Source: Flavivirga eckloniae
GTDB lineage: Bacteria; Bacteroidota; Bacteroidia; Flavobacteriales; Flavobacteriaceae
NCBI RefSeq assembly: GCF_002886045.1
Contig: NZ_CP025791.1
Coordinates: 372,001 to 436,000 of the forward strand
DNA: 64,000 nucleotides
Direction of reading: 5' to 3'
Shown here: positions 1-7,913 of the stretch, one piece after another
Layout: each line of letters starts with the position of its first letter
Position numbering within the stretch: the stretch's first letter is position 1
Translations under genes and position numbers: made by a program
Notes under the pieces: generated by a model
What the model was told of the DNA's origin: nothing
Seen by the model: only the letters and a program-made list of their open reading frames with translations
The model's database searches: none

Positions 1-244
1 TATAGTTTGTGTAAAAAATAAACCCTTCATAGGTAAAACGCTTAAGCAGTACAACTCGATTCTTTGGAAAACCATCCAAGCCAATTGTAGAAACCGTCAT
101 GGCATTGGTTTCATCTTCAACAAAAAATTTATCGATTTCATAAAACCATTTTTGGAATAATTCCATTGGGTTTTCTGGTACATCCTTTAAAAGTAATTCG
201 TGCTTTTCGTAAGACTTTCTATAATTGCTTAAATCCTTTTCCAT
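1..244 (-). CDS. pdxH: Pyridoxine/pyridoxamine 5'-phosphate oxidase, N-terminal part
   Basis: The first 81 codons of a gene that runs off the left edge of the window. The translation begins MEKDLSNYRKSYEKHELL and continues through a segment with NRVVLLKRF and GFIFYTNY. These are the FMN-binding N-terminal signatures of PdxH, which oxidises pyridoxine or pyridoxamine 5'-phosphate to pyridoxal 5'-phosphate in the cytoplasm. The ATG at 244 is the natural start because PdxH proteins begin about this far before the substrate-binding segment. It is transcribed divergently from the small-protein cluster at 338. The C-terminal half, with the remaining FMN and substrate residues, lies outside the window. 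Confidence 0.86.
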   Translation of the reverse strand, partial: MEKDLSNYRKSYEKHELLLKDVPENPMELFQKWFYEIDKFFVEDETNAMTVSTIGLDGFPKNRVVLLKRFTYEGFIFYTNY

Positions 245-337
245 AGATTACAAAATAACAAAAAAATAATGTTTTATAAGGCATTAAAATTTAATGAAAC
301 ATCGTAAATTAGCTATATCTCAAAGAATAGCATCCCA

Positions 338-757
338 ATGAAATTTGAAAGTTCTCTCTACTGTAAAAAGTTAAGCTACTACAAGTTAGAATTGCCCTTT
401 GGTGATTTTTTTTTATGTGAAAAATTTATAATATCAGAACTACACGCTGGCATACATTTTGACTGGCCTAAGATTAAAATAGTCGCTAAAGAAGTATTGA
501 ATTTCTATAGTGAAAATAGCAAACTAGGCTATATTTCTAATAGAGTTAATTCTTATTCTGTAGACCCCCAAGTTTGGACAAAAGTGGAACGCTTTAACAG
601 AAATAGTTTTGTAATTGGTGGTGCTATCGTGTACTACAATGATAGGATGTATTTAAACGCTACTTTAGAAAAAAGGTTTTCTAAGGTTAAAATAGTCCCT
701 TTTTTGTCTTTAGATAGCGCTATTGAATGGATTGTAAACTTGGTTGATTCTAAATAA
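338..757 (+). CDS. Small cytoplasmic protein, SpoIIAA/STAS-like family, paralogue 1 of 4
   Basis: A 139-residue protein without signal peptide or membrane segment. It belongs to a family of four in this window that share three blocks: FFLCEKFIISEL followed by an HFDWPK segment, LGYISNRVNSYSVDP followed by W, and a C-terminal block ending in AIEWIVNL. The size, the alternating strand/helix pattern and the AIEW ending resemble the SpoIIAA-like (STAS) proteins of flavobacteria. That assignment is from memory and the molecular role is unknown. Only 39 bp separate it from the next copy, so the two are probably cotranscribed. Its leader shares a CTCAAA motif about 20 nt before the ATG with copies 2 and 4. 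Confidence 0.8.
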   Translation: MKFESSLYCKKLSYYKLELPFGDFFLCEKFIISELHAGIHFDWPKIKIVAKEVLNFYSENSKLGYISNRVNSYSVDPQVWTKVERFNRNSFVIGGAIVYYNDRMYLNATLEKRFSKVKIVPFLSLDSAIEWIVNLVDSK

Positions 758-796
758 ACCCCTTCACTCTCACAAATACTCTCAAAAAATGCCCCA

Positions 797-1207
797 ATGA
801 AATTTGAAAATTCCCCCCATAGCAAAACATTGAACTATTACAAGCTCGTATTGCCTTTTGGCAATTTTTTTTTATGTGAAAAATTTATAATATCAGAATT
901 ACATACCGGTGTACATTTCGATTGGCCTAAAATAGAAATGGTCATTAAAAATGTTTTTAAGTTCTATGGCGAGAATACGAGATTAGGCTATATTTCGAAT
1001 AGAATTAACTCCTATTCGGTTAGTCCACAAGATTGGGAAAAAGCAGAACAGTATAATTTAATGACAGGCATTGCTATTGTATACTATAATTATATGACCT
1101 ATTTAAATATTTCTTTAGAAAAAAGATTTTTAAAAGTTAATTTTCACCCATGCTTATCTTTAGATGAAGCTATTGAGTGGGTTCTAGGTTTGGAAGAATC
1201 GAAATAA
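797..1207 (+). CDS. Small cytoplasmic protein, SpoIIAA/STAS-like family, paralogue 2 of 4
   Basis: A 136-residue protein and by eye the closest relative of the copy just upstream. It has the same FFLCEKFIISELHTGVHFDW block and LGYISNRINSYSV motif, and ends LSLDEAIEWV. It lacks two or three residues in the variable loop between these blocks. The first codons (ATGAAATTTGAAA) and the upstream CTCAAA leader motif match copies 1 and 4, so the duplication included the ribosome-binding region. No signal peptide, membrane segment or catalytic motif is visible. Function is unknown; a STAS-like regulatory or scaffold fold is the best guess. Confidence 0.8.
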   Translation: MKFENSPHSKTLNYYKLVLPFGNFFLCEKFIISELHTGVHFDWPKIEMVIKNVFKFYGENTRLGYISNRINSYSVSPQDWEKAEQYNLMTGIAIVYYNYMTYLNISLEKRFLKVNFHPCLSLDEAIEWVLGLEESK

Positions 1208-1409
1208 ACCTCAAATCGAGAGCGTTTTTACATTACGCATCACATTAACAGAGCAGTTCCCAATCTTCATTTAGTTTTACCAAAACAAATCATGATTCCT
1301 CCAGCTTTTGTAACCATATAACATCCTTTAATTAAGTAACATAATTTGTATTATCATTTTTTTATTGTAATTTTCTTACAAAAAAATATCTTTTGATAAA
1401 ATACAAATT

Positions 1410-1835
1410 ATGAGATTTGAAGATTCTAACTACTACAAGACTTTAGCTTCAAAAAAGATTGTTTTAAAAACTGGCACATTTTACTTTACGAAACACTTTT
1501 GTATTTCTGAAATTAATGAAGGTGTACATTTGGGTTTTAAAGAAGCTCAAAACATTATTATGGCTTTGTTTGAGCATTATGGTGAAGAGTTAAAAATTGG
1601 TTTTATATCGAATCGTATAAACTCATACTCTCTTGACATTAGGGAATGGATGAAATTTAATGAGACTTATAATTTTTTAATTGCTACAGCTATTGTTACT
1701 TATAATGATTTAAACTTCAACATTGCTATTATTGAAAAATACTTATCTAATATGAGCATTAAAAAATGTAATACTTTAAATGAGGCTATTAGTTGGATCG
1801 TGAACCTAAAAGAATTTAATATCGTAAATACTTAA
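1410..1835 (+). CDS. Small cytoplasmic protein, SpoIIAA/STAS-like family, divergent paralogue 3 of 4
   Basis: A 141-residue member of the same family and the most divergent of the four. It keeps the start ATGAGATTTGAAGATTC, a GTFYFTKHFCISEINEGVH block, the IGFISNRINSYSLD motif with a following W, and the C-terminal NEAISWIVNL. It has its own 202-bp upstream region, so it is probably a separate transcription unit. The motif common to all four copies is [FY]ISNR[VI]NSYS, which is the likely functional centre. No enzymatic motif can be seen and no function is proposed. Confidence 0.78.
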   Translation: MRFEDSNYYKTLASKKIVLKTGTFYFTKHFCISEINEGVHLGFKEAQNIIMALFEHYGEELKIGFISNRINSYSLDIREWMKFNETYNFLIATAIVTYNDLNFNIAIIEKYLSNMSIKKCNTLNEAISWIVNLKEFNIVNT

Positions 1836-1948
1836 ATCTATAACTTTTCATAATAATACAAAGTCTAGTATTATTAAAATACAGCATTCTTTCCTCTAAA
1901 TATTTTAATCGTCATAATGTGTCCAATTTGCGACTAAAGGTGAAATTT

Positions 1949-1986
1949 GAAGCTTTTTCTTTTTAAGAATGAAGCTTTTTTATTAC
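1949..1986 (+). terminator. Weak hairpin with T-tract after paralogue 3
   Basis: The AAGCTT and CTT segments on the left can pair with AAG and AAGCTT on the right around a small internal loop. A run of T follows. It lies about 115 bp after the stop of the third paralogue. This is a moderate prediction only. Confidence 0.35.
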
Positions 1987-2119
1987 ATAATTGGTAATCT
2001 CCTACTGTTTTAACTAAAATTATCCAAGAAAAATTCAAAAATATCCCAAAAAAGATATTTCAAAGCTTTCGTATTTTATAAAACATTGTAAATTATGCGC
2101 CTCTCAAAATATTAAGCAA

Positions 2120-2536
2120 ATGAAATTTGAAAATTCTCTCTTTAGTAATGAACTAAATTACTACAAATTGCAAATGAGCTTTGGTAACTTTTTTTTATTC
2201 GAAAAATTTATAATCTCAGAATTGGGTGATGGTGTACACATCGATTGGCCAAAAATTAAAACTGTAACTAATGAAGTTCTAGATTTTTATGGTGAAAATG
2301 CTAAAATAGGATATATCTCCAATAGAATTAACTCGTATTCTATAGATCCGTGTATTTGGACAAAAGTTTATAAAAAATACAATAAAAGAATGGTAGGTGG
2401 TTCTATTGTATCATATAACCGTATGATGTGCATGAATGCTTCATTCGAAAAAATGTTCTCAAGGTTTAATATTAAGGTTAGCTTGTCCTTAAATGAAGCT
2501 TTAAACTGGGTTACAGATTTGGACGAATTATACTAA
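2120..2536 (+). CDS. Small cytoplasmic protein, SpoIIAA/STAS-like family, paralogue 4 of 4
   Basis: A 138-residue family member starting MKFENSLFSNELNYYKLQ. It has the FFLFEKFIISEL and HIDWPK blocks, the IGYISNRINSYSID motif and the LSLNEALNWV ending. The upstream sequence resembles that of copy 1: both have TTTTATAA, then AAACATCGTAAATTA or AAACATTGTAAATTA, then CTCAAA before the ATG. A promoter-containing unit was therefore duplicated. The TAA stop overlaps the convergent rnz stop codon by 3 bp, so there is no intergenic space between the two genes. Function is unknown. Confidence 0.8.
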   Translation: MKFENSLFSNELNYYKLQMSFGNFFLFEKFIISELGDGVHIDWPKIKTVTNEVLDFYGENAKIGYISNRINSYSIDPCIWTKVYKKYNKRMVGGSIVSYNRMMCMNASFEKMFSRFNIKVSLSLNEALNWVTDLDELY

Positions 2537-3438
2537 AATTCGAAAATTTTTCCATCTTCGCATAACTCTACGTTGCTAAAAACTTCCTGAGCTTCTTCTT
2601 TGAAGGCATTTAAGCTATCGTAACGCGTAGAATAATGTCCCAGCAACAATGTACCTGCATTAGCTAATTTCGCTATTGTAGCAGCCTCCTTAGCCGTAGA
2701 ATGCTTGGTTTTAGGTCCTAAGTGCGCATGTTTATCTAAAAAAGTAGATTCGTGGTATAACACATCTACATTTTTAATAGTCGGCACAATATCTTCCTTG
2801 TACATAGTATCACTACAAAAGGCATAGCTCATTGGTTTAATACCATCTTTGGTAACTGTTTCATTTTTAATGGTTACACCATCTTCGTTAACCACATCAA
2901 ATCCTTGCACCAGTTTTCTGTAATAAGCAACATGAATGTTGGCTTCTTCTACCGCATCAATATCCAATTTACGGTTGCCTTCTTTTTCTTTAAACATAAA
3001 CCCATTGGTATAAACCCTATGGTTTAATGGAATTGTATGTACTTCTACCTTTTCATCTTCAAAAATTAATTCTGATGCATCCGAAGTTAATTCATGAAAG
3101 ATCAGGTTGTAATTAGTCCAGGAATCGGCCAGCTTCATTTGCATGGTAATCACTTCTTTGATTCCTTTTGGTCCATAAATATGTAAGTCTGCTTCTCTGG
3201 TAAGCAACCTAAAAGTTGATATTAAGCCTACCAAACCAAAAAAATGATCGCCGTGTAAATGCGAAATGAATATATGTTTAATGCGATTAAACTTTATTTT
3301 ATGCTTACGGAGTTGTACTTGAGTTCCCTCGCCACAATCAATTAAAAACATATGGTTATTAATTTCCAGTACTTGGGATGTGGTATTGTTTAGTGTTCTT
3401 GGAGTTGCGCTATAACAACCTAAAATAGTGAGCCTCAT
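2533..3438 (-). CDS. rnz: Ribonuclease Z (tRNA 3'-processing endonuclease)
   Basis: A 301-residue metallo-beta-lactamase-fold protein. It cuts 3' trailers from pre-tRNA in the cytoplasm. The zinc site HLHGDH is at residues 60-65 (H60, H62, D64, H65), and further ligands are visible in FCSDTMYKED, YHESTFLD and LLGHYSTRY near the C-terminus. The length fits the short bacterial RNase Z form. It is the last gene of a tight operon with pyrR, pyrB and two small genes; the start codon lies only 3 bp after the preceding small reading frame. The 3' end overlaps the convergent gene at 2120-2536. Confidence 0.95.
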   Translation of the reverse strand: MRLTILGCYSATPRTLNNTTSQVLEINNHMFLIDCGEGTQVQLRKHKIKFNRIKHIFISHLHGDHFFGLVGLISTFRLLTREADLHIYGPKGIKEVITMQMKLADSWTNYNLIFHELTSDASELIFEDEKVEVHTIPLNHRVYTNGFMFKEKEGNRKLDIDAVEEANIHVAYYRKLVQGFDVVNEDGVTIKNETVTKDGIKPMSYAFCSDTMYKEDIVPTIKNVDVLYHESTFLDKHAHLGPKTKHSTAKEAATIAKLANAGTLLLGHYSTRYDSLNAFKEEAQEVFSNVELCEDGKIFEF

Positions 3439-3441
3439 ATA

Positions 3442-3618
3442 TTATACAAAAGTAGGTTTGTAATTTAATGAATCTGATACTACAAATTTATTCCTTAAAC
3501 TAAATGTATATGCCGTATCGTTATGTTTGTTAAAATAATTCAAATTGTGCTCAACGTCCTTACACATACCAAAACTTGTTACCGTGTTTACGTACTCAAT
3601 AAGGTGTGGTTTATTCAT
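3442..3618 (-). CDS. Putative 58-residue protein between the 110-aa gene and rnz
   Basis: An open frame that starts MNKPHLIEYVNTVTSFGM and ends YKPTFV, too short for a usual gene cutoff. Its ATG follows the stop codon of the 110-residue gene after a single base, and its stop lies 3 bp before the rnz ATG. It therefore fills the only gap of an otherwise gapless operon. That packing, rather than any recognised domain, is the argument for translation. The protein is soluble, with no signal peptide and no motif I recognise. The alternative is a spacer that is open by chance in an AT-rich leader. Confidence 0.5.
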   Translation of the reverse strand: MNKPHLIEYVNTVTSFGMCKDVEHNLNYFNKHNDTAYTFSLRNKFVVSDSLNYKPTFV

Positions 3619-3619
3619 A

Positions 3620-3952
3620 TTAAAACCCTAAATCGCGTTCCATTTCTTCCATCTCAATAATGTCGTAAGCCTCTTGTGTGGTAGGTACAACTACTATTTC
3701 GTCTGGAATATCATCTATATCAATTTTATCTGAAACAACCACAAAAGATTGCTTGGTAGCACGATGGTTATTCGATATTTCCAAAAACTCAACAATATCT
3801 TGCTGTTTTAGTTTATTTAAAGTCGTTAAAACAACAATAATATTATTGTTTTTAAATTTCGGGTACAAAGCTTGTAGTTTCTTAACTAACTCTACAACCG
3901 TAGCTTTTTCTTGCGTAACTATAGAAGTATTTCCATTCTGGTCTAAAATCAT
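3620..3952 (-). CDS. Conserved 110-aa protein, STAS-like fold, in pyr-rnz operon
   Basis: A small acidic soluble protein whose pattern is strand, long helix (VVELVKKLQALYPKF), strand (NNIIVVLTTL), helix, strand (SFVVVSD), then an acidic helix ending EMEEMERDLGF. This alternation suggests a STAS or anti-anti-sigma-like fold, but no phosphorylatable motif is certain. It sits 3 bp after pyrB and 1 bp before the 58-codon frame. Relatives next to rnz may carry the name ribonuclease Z by proximity; this protein has no metallo-beta-lactamase motif, so that name would be wrong here. Confidence 0.75.
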   Translation of the reverse strand: MILDQNGNTSIVTQEKATVVELVKKLQALYPKFKNNNIIVVLTTLNKLKQQDIVEFLEISNNHRATKQSFVVVSDKIDIDDIPDEIVVVPTTQEAYDIIEMEEMERDLGF

Positions 3953-3955
3953 AAT

Positions 3956-4885
3956 CTACTGTTTTATTTTCGACGCTAATAAATATATAGCTGCCATTCT
4001 AATGGCGACACCATTTTGGACTTGATCCAAAATAATCGACTGTTTAGAATCGGCAACATCACTGGTAATTTCCACTCCCCTGTTAATAGGTCCTGGATGC
4101 ATGATCGTAATTTCTTTATCTAATGAATCTAACAATTCTTTATTAACCCCAAACTGTTGGGTGTATTCTCTGGTAGATGGGAAATAGCTAATATCCATAC
4201 GTTCGTTTTGCACACGTAACATATTTGCTACATCACACCAATTCAACGCTTTAAGTAAATTTGTTTCAACCTTTACTCCAAGTTCATTAATAAACTTGGG
4301 TAATAAGGTTTTTGGTCCGCAAACCATAACCTGAGCGCCTTGTAACTGCAAGGCAAATATATTTGAAAGCGCTACACGGCTATGAAGAATATCTCCAACT
4401 ATAACCACTTTTTTTCCTGCTACATCCCCTAATTTTTCTCTTATAGAATACGAATCTAAAAGTGCTTGTGTAGGGTGTTCGTGAGCACCATCCCCAGCAT
4501 TAATAATACTAGCATTTATATGCTTTGATAAAAAAACACCTGCTCCCGGATTAGGATGCCTCATTACAACCATATCTACTTTCATAGATAAGATATTATT
4601 AACAGTATCGATTAATGTCTCTCCTTTTTTTACAGAAGATTGTCCCGACGAAAAATTAATAACATCTGCAGATAAACGTTTTTCGGCCAATTCGAACGAT
4701 AATTTTGTTCTTGTTGAATTTTCGAAAAAAAGGTTAGCTATAGTTATATCTCTAAGCGAAGGTACTTTTTTAATGGGTCGGTTAATAACTTCTTTAAAAT
4801 GATCGGCTGTTTCAAAAATAAGTTGGATATCTTTTTCTTTAAGATATTTTATACCTAATAAGTGATTGACACTTAATTCGCTCAT
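3956..4885 (-). CDS. pyrB: Aspartate carbamoyltransferase catalytic subunit
   Basis: A 309-residue enzyme joining carbamoyl phosphate and aspartate in the second step of pyrimidine synthesis. The carbamoyl-phosphate loop STRT is at residues 57-60 (within FFENSTRTKLSFE). HPTQALLD and the aspartate-side MHPGPINRGVE are also present. The length is normal for the family. It lies 66 bp downstream of pyrR in the same direction and is probably cotranscribed with it. No pyrI regulatory subunit gene is next to it. Confidence 0.96.
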   Translation of the reverse strand: MSELSVNHLLGIKYLKEKDIQLIFETADHFKEVINRPIKKVPSLRDITIANLFFENSTRTKLSFELAEKRLSADVINFSSGQSSVKKGETLIDTVNNILSMKVDMVVMRHPNPGAGVFLSKHINASIINAGDGAHEHPTQALLDSYSIREKLGDVAGKKVVIVGDILHSRVALSNIFALQLQGAQVMVCGPKTLLPKFINELGVKVETNLLKALNWCDVANMLRVQNERMDISYFPSTREYTQQFGVNKELLDSLDKEITIMHPGPINRGVEITSDVADSKQSIILDQVQNGVAIRMAAIYLLASKIKQ

Positions 4886-4951
4886 GTTTTTAATATTCAG
4901 TTAGCAGTTTTCTGTTGCCAGTCGTTCTCCATCTAGCCACTAGCAAAATTA

Positions 4952-5491
4952 TTATTTTTCAATTAAATAAACCGAATCTTCGTTATCGTACTCTTTCCAG
5001 TTTACTTTTACTCTTTCATTATTTATAACATCTACCTGTCTTCCTCGATAATCTGGCTGAATAGGTAAATGTCTACTAAAACGTCTGTCTATTAGTGTTA
5101 ATAACTCTATTTCGTTTGGCCTTCCAAAAGACTGAATAGCAGTTAAGGCTGCTCTAATACTACGGCCCGTATACAAAACATCATCAATAAAAACAATATC
5201 CTTCCCTTCTACTAAAAAGTTGATTTTGGTCGTATTGGCTTCAAGTGTTTTATCGCCTCTGCGAAAATCGTCTCTGTAAAATGTAATATCCAGATGACCT
5301 AATTGAATGTCTTTAACCTTGTAATCTTCTTCCAATATTTTCGCTAATCTATCGGCTAAAAATATACCTCGTGGCTGTAAACCAATTAAAACGGTATTAG
5401 AAAAATCGGTATGCTTTTCAATAAGTTGACAAGCCAATCGGTGAAGAATGATGTTTACCTCTTTTGCGTTAAGTAAAACTTTTTGACTCAT
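4952..5491 (-). CDS. pyrR: PyrR: pyrimidine operon regulator / uracil phosphoribosyltransferase
   Basis: A 179-residue type I phosphoribosyltransferase. The PRPP-binding loop is VFIDDVLYTGRSIRAAL, and the N-terminal VLIGLQPRGIFLADRLA region is typical of PyrR. In other bacteria PyrR binds pyr mRNA in a UMP-dependent way and has weak uracil phosphoribosyltransferase activity. I take the ATG at 5491 (MSQKVLLNAKEV) as the start rather than an ATG ten codons upstream, because homologues begin here and the upstream ATG lies at the probable transcription start. It leads the pyrR-pyrB-rnz operon. A perfect inverted repeat lies just before the start. Confidence 0.93.
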   Translation of the reverse strand: MSQKVLLNAKEVNIILHRLACQLIEKHTDFSNTVLIGLQPRGIFLADRLAKILEEDYKVKDIQLGHLDITFYRDDFRRGDKTLEANTTKINFLVEGKDIVFIDDVLYTGRSIRAALTAIQSFGRPNEIELLTLIDRRFSRHLPIQPDYRGRQVDVINNERVKVNWKEYDNEDSVYLIEK

Positions 5492-5500
5492 ATAAACTAT

Positions 5501-5514
5501 CCAAACGTGTTTGG
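5501..5514. promoter_or_regulatory. Inverted repeat at pyrR transcription start
   Basis: CCAAAC, two bases, then GTTTGG: a perfect 6-bp inverted repeat between the pyrR ATG and the -7 element at 5519-5526. It would cover the start site of transcription, a good place for a repressor operator or a short leader hairpin. Function is inferred from position only. Confidence 0.4.
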
Positions 5515-5518
5515 AGTA

Positions 5519-5526
5519 CAAAGATA
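5519..5526 (-). promoter_or_regulatory. Bacteroidota -7 element for pyrR operon
   Basis: On the minus strand the sequence TATCTTTG matches the Bacteroidota -7 consensus TAnnTTTG exactly. It lies 28 bp upstream of the chosen pyrR start, supporting that start. No clear TTG element is seen at -33. Confidence 0.6.
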
Positions 5527-5590
5527 ATGCAAAATTTTAGAAGTGGAAGCATAAATGTAATACTTCCGAAGTCAATATTCTTTACATATA

Positions 5591-5620
5591 AAAAAGCCTT
5601 CAATTTCTTGAAGGCTTTTT
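5591..5620. terminator. Strong intrinsic terminator after rpsA
   Basis: A 13-bp perfect stem (AAAAAGCCTTCAA / TTGAAGGCTTTTT) with a 4-base loop and T-runs in both directions. It lies 21 bp past the rpsA stop and separates rpsA from the pyrR promoter. Confidence 0.9.
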
Positions 5621-5641
5621 AGTTTATATTTCGGGATTAGC

Positions 5642-7474
5642 TTATGCTTTTCCGTCCATTTTATCTTTAAGAGCTTGTAAAGCATCATTAGCATCACCTA
5701 AAGTTGGTTTTGCTTCTGCTGCTGCACTAGCTGCTTTCTTAACTGCTGCTTTAACGTTAGCAACTTCTTCTGCTTTAAATACAGCTGTATGAGATGCTAC
5801 TACACGTTTAAACTCTTTGTTAAATTCAATAATTTTGAATTCTGCAGCTTCTCCTTTTTTAAGTTTGCTTCCATCTTCTTTTTCAAGGTGACGAGAAGGT
5901 ACAAAAGCAACGATATCTTCGTTAAACTCAACTGTAGCTCCTTTGTCAACGATCTCAGCGATAGACGCATTATGAACAGTTTCTAAAGCGAATTCTGTTT
6001 CATACTTATCCCAAGGGTTTTCAGTTGTTTGTTTGTGACCTAAACTTAATTTACGTCCTTCAACATCTAACTCTAATACGATTACTTCTAACTTGTCTCC
6101 TACTGCACAGAACTCAGATGGGTGCTTGATTTTCTTAGTCCAAGATAAATCAGAGATATAAATCAATCCATCAATACCTTCTTCTAATTCAACAAATACA
6201 CCAAAGTTTGTAAAGTTACGTACAATACCCGTATGCTTAGAAGCTAATGGGTACTTACCTGTAATATCTGTCCATGGGTCTGGCGTTAATTGCTTAATAC
6301 CTAGAGACATTTTACGATCTTCTCTATCTAATGTTAAGATAACTGCTTCAACTTCGTCTCCAACAGAAACGAAATCTTGAGCTGAACGTAAATGTGTAGA
6401 CCATGACATTTCAGATACGTGAATTAATCCTTCAACACCATCTGCTACTTCAATAAATGCACCGTAATCTGCAATTACAACTACTTTACCTTTTACTTTA
6501 TCACCTACTTTCACCTCTTCAGCAAGAGCTTCCCATGGGTGTTTGCTTAATTGTTTTAATCCTAATTGGATTCTTGATTTGTTCTCATCAAAATCAAGGA
6601 TTACAACATTAAGTTTTTGGTCTAATTCCACAATTTCGTTTGGATGGTTAATTCTAGACCAAGATAAATCTGTGATATGAACTAATCCATCTACTCCACC
6701 AAGATCAATAAATACACCGTAAGACGTAATGTTTTTAACAACACCTTCTAGTACTTGACCTTTTTCTAATTGACCAATGATTTCTTTCTTCTGAATCTCA
6801 ATATCAGCTTCGATAAGTGCTTTATGAGATACTACTACGTTTTTGAATTCGTGGTTGATTTTAACAACTTTGAACTCCATAGTTTTATTTACGTACTGAT
6901 CGTAATCTCTAATTGGTTTAACATCAATTTGAGATCCTGGTAAGAATGCTTCAATTCCAAAAACATCTACAATCATACCACCTTTAGTTCTGCATTTAAC
7001 AAAACCATTAACGATCTCTCCGCTATCGTGAGCCGCATTAACGCGATCCCAAGCTTTGATTACACGTGCTTTTCTGTGAGATAATACTAATTGTCCTGTA
7101 GCATCTTCGCGAACATCAATTAATACTTCTACTTTATCTCCAACTGCTAAGTTAGGATTGTAACGAAATTCGTTTAAAGAAATAACACCTTCAGATTTTG
7201 CATTAATATCTATAATCGCATCTCTATCAGAAATGTGAACTACAGTACCTTCTACAACCTCATCGTTAAGTGTATCAACGAAATTTTCTGCTACTAGTTT
7301 TTCAAATTCTTTAAGTTGTTTGTCGTCAACCTCATCAATACCTTCTTGGTAATTGTGCCAATTGAACTCTTTTAAGAATTTTTCGGGATTAGCTTGAGCT
7401 TCAGATACTACTGGAGCTTCTTTTTTTGGTGCTTCAGTTGCTTCAACTTCAGCTTGTTTTGCTTTTTCAGCCAT
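5642..7474 (-). CDS. rpsA: 30S ribosomal protein S1
   Basis: A 610-residue protein made of repeated S1 (OB-fold) RNA-binding domains, with repeats such as GVFIDLGGVDGLVHITDLSW, GAFIEVADGVEGLIHVSEMSW and GVFVELEEGIDGLIYISDLSW. About six domains run from residue 70 to 560. They are preceded by a Lys/Glu/Ala-rich leader and followed by an Ala/Lys-rich tail, as in other Bacteroidota. S1 brings mRNA to the 30S subunit and in E. coli represses its own translation. The 160-nt leader contains a strong stem-loop next to the start codon and may serve the same purpose. A strong terminator follows. Confidence 0.97.
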   Translation of the reverse strand: MAEKAKQAEVEATEAPKKEAPVVSEAQANPEKFLKEFNWHNYQEGIDEVDDKQLKEFEKLVAENFVDTLNDEVVEGTVVHISDRDAIIDINAKSEGVISLNEFRYNPNLAVGDKVEVLIDVREDATGQLVLSHRKARVIKAWDRVNAAHDSGEIVNGFVKCRTKGGMIVDVFGIEAFLPGSQIDVKPIRDYDQYVNKTMEFKVVKINHEFKNVVVSHKALIEADIEIQKKEIIGQLEKGQVLEGVVKNITSYGVFIDLGGVDGLVHITDLSWSRINHPNEIVELDQKLNVVILDFDENKSRIQLGLKQLSKHPWEALAEEVKVGDKVKGKVVVIADYGAFIEVADGVEGLIHVSEMSWSTHLRSAQDFVSVGDEVEAVILTLDREDRKMSLGIKQLTPDPWTDITGKYPLASKHTGIVRNFTNFGVFVELEEGIDGLIYISDLSWTKKIKHPSEFCAVGDKLEVIVLELDVEGRKLSLGHKQTTENPWDKYETEFALETVHNASIAEIVDKGATVEFNEDIVAFVPSRHLEKEDGSKLKKGEAAEFKIIEFNKEFKRVVASHTAVFKAEEVANVKAAVKKAASAAAEAKPTLGDANDALQALKDKMDGKA

Positions 7475-7486
7475 TTAAAATTATGC

Positions 7487-7520
7487 AATGTAGTTTTATA
7501 TTAAGAAGTACAACTACATT
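7487..7520 (-). promoter_or_regulatory. Stem-loop in rpsA leader next to the start codon
   Basis: AATGTAGTT and AACTACATT form a perfect 9-bp stem around a 16-base loop. It ends 12 bases before the rpsA ATG, so it covers the usual ribosome-binding position. It is a candidate site for autogenous control by S1. Confidence 0.5.
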
Positions 7521-7633
7521 ACGTTTTTGTATTCTGTATGTTTTGAAAAGTTTTATGCGAATAACACACAGAAGCGTTATATAAAATTTTGTTTTCGTTC
7601 CTTTTATCTTTCCATAATCCGCTAAAAGGAGTG

Positions 7634-7641
7634 CAAAAATA
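7634..7641 (-). promoter_or_regulatory. Candidate -7 element for rpsA
   Basis: The minus strand reads TATTTTTG, an exact TAnnTTTG match, giving a leader of roughly 155 nt for rpsA. Of the gap 7475-7913, the left part is this leader. The right part holds the promoter region of the LysM gene; nothing else is seen there. Confidence 0.5.
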
Positions 7642-7913
7642 CATTTTTTCGATAAATTAGCCTAATTTTAGTACAATATCTTCTTAAAGTCTTAAATCTG
7701 TATAAATATCTAGAGGTCAACATCATTAAGTCAAAAAATTCATTTCGTTCATTTAATACTTTCTTCAGGTTTCATTCTAAATAAAGCCGAAATATATTAA
7801 TGTGACTTTTGCTTTTCTTCTGTGTCTAAACTAAACAAAAAAATAAAACTTAACATATGTTAACCTAGACAAGAATTTATTATCTTGTAATCATTAAATC
7901 AAAACTTATAATT

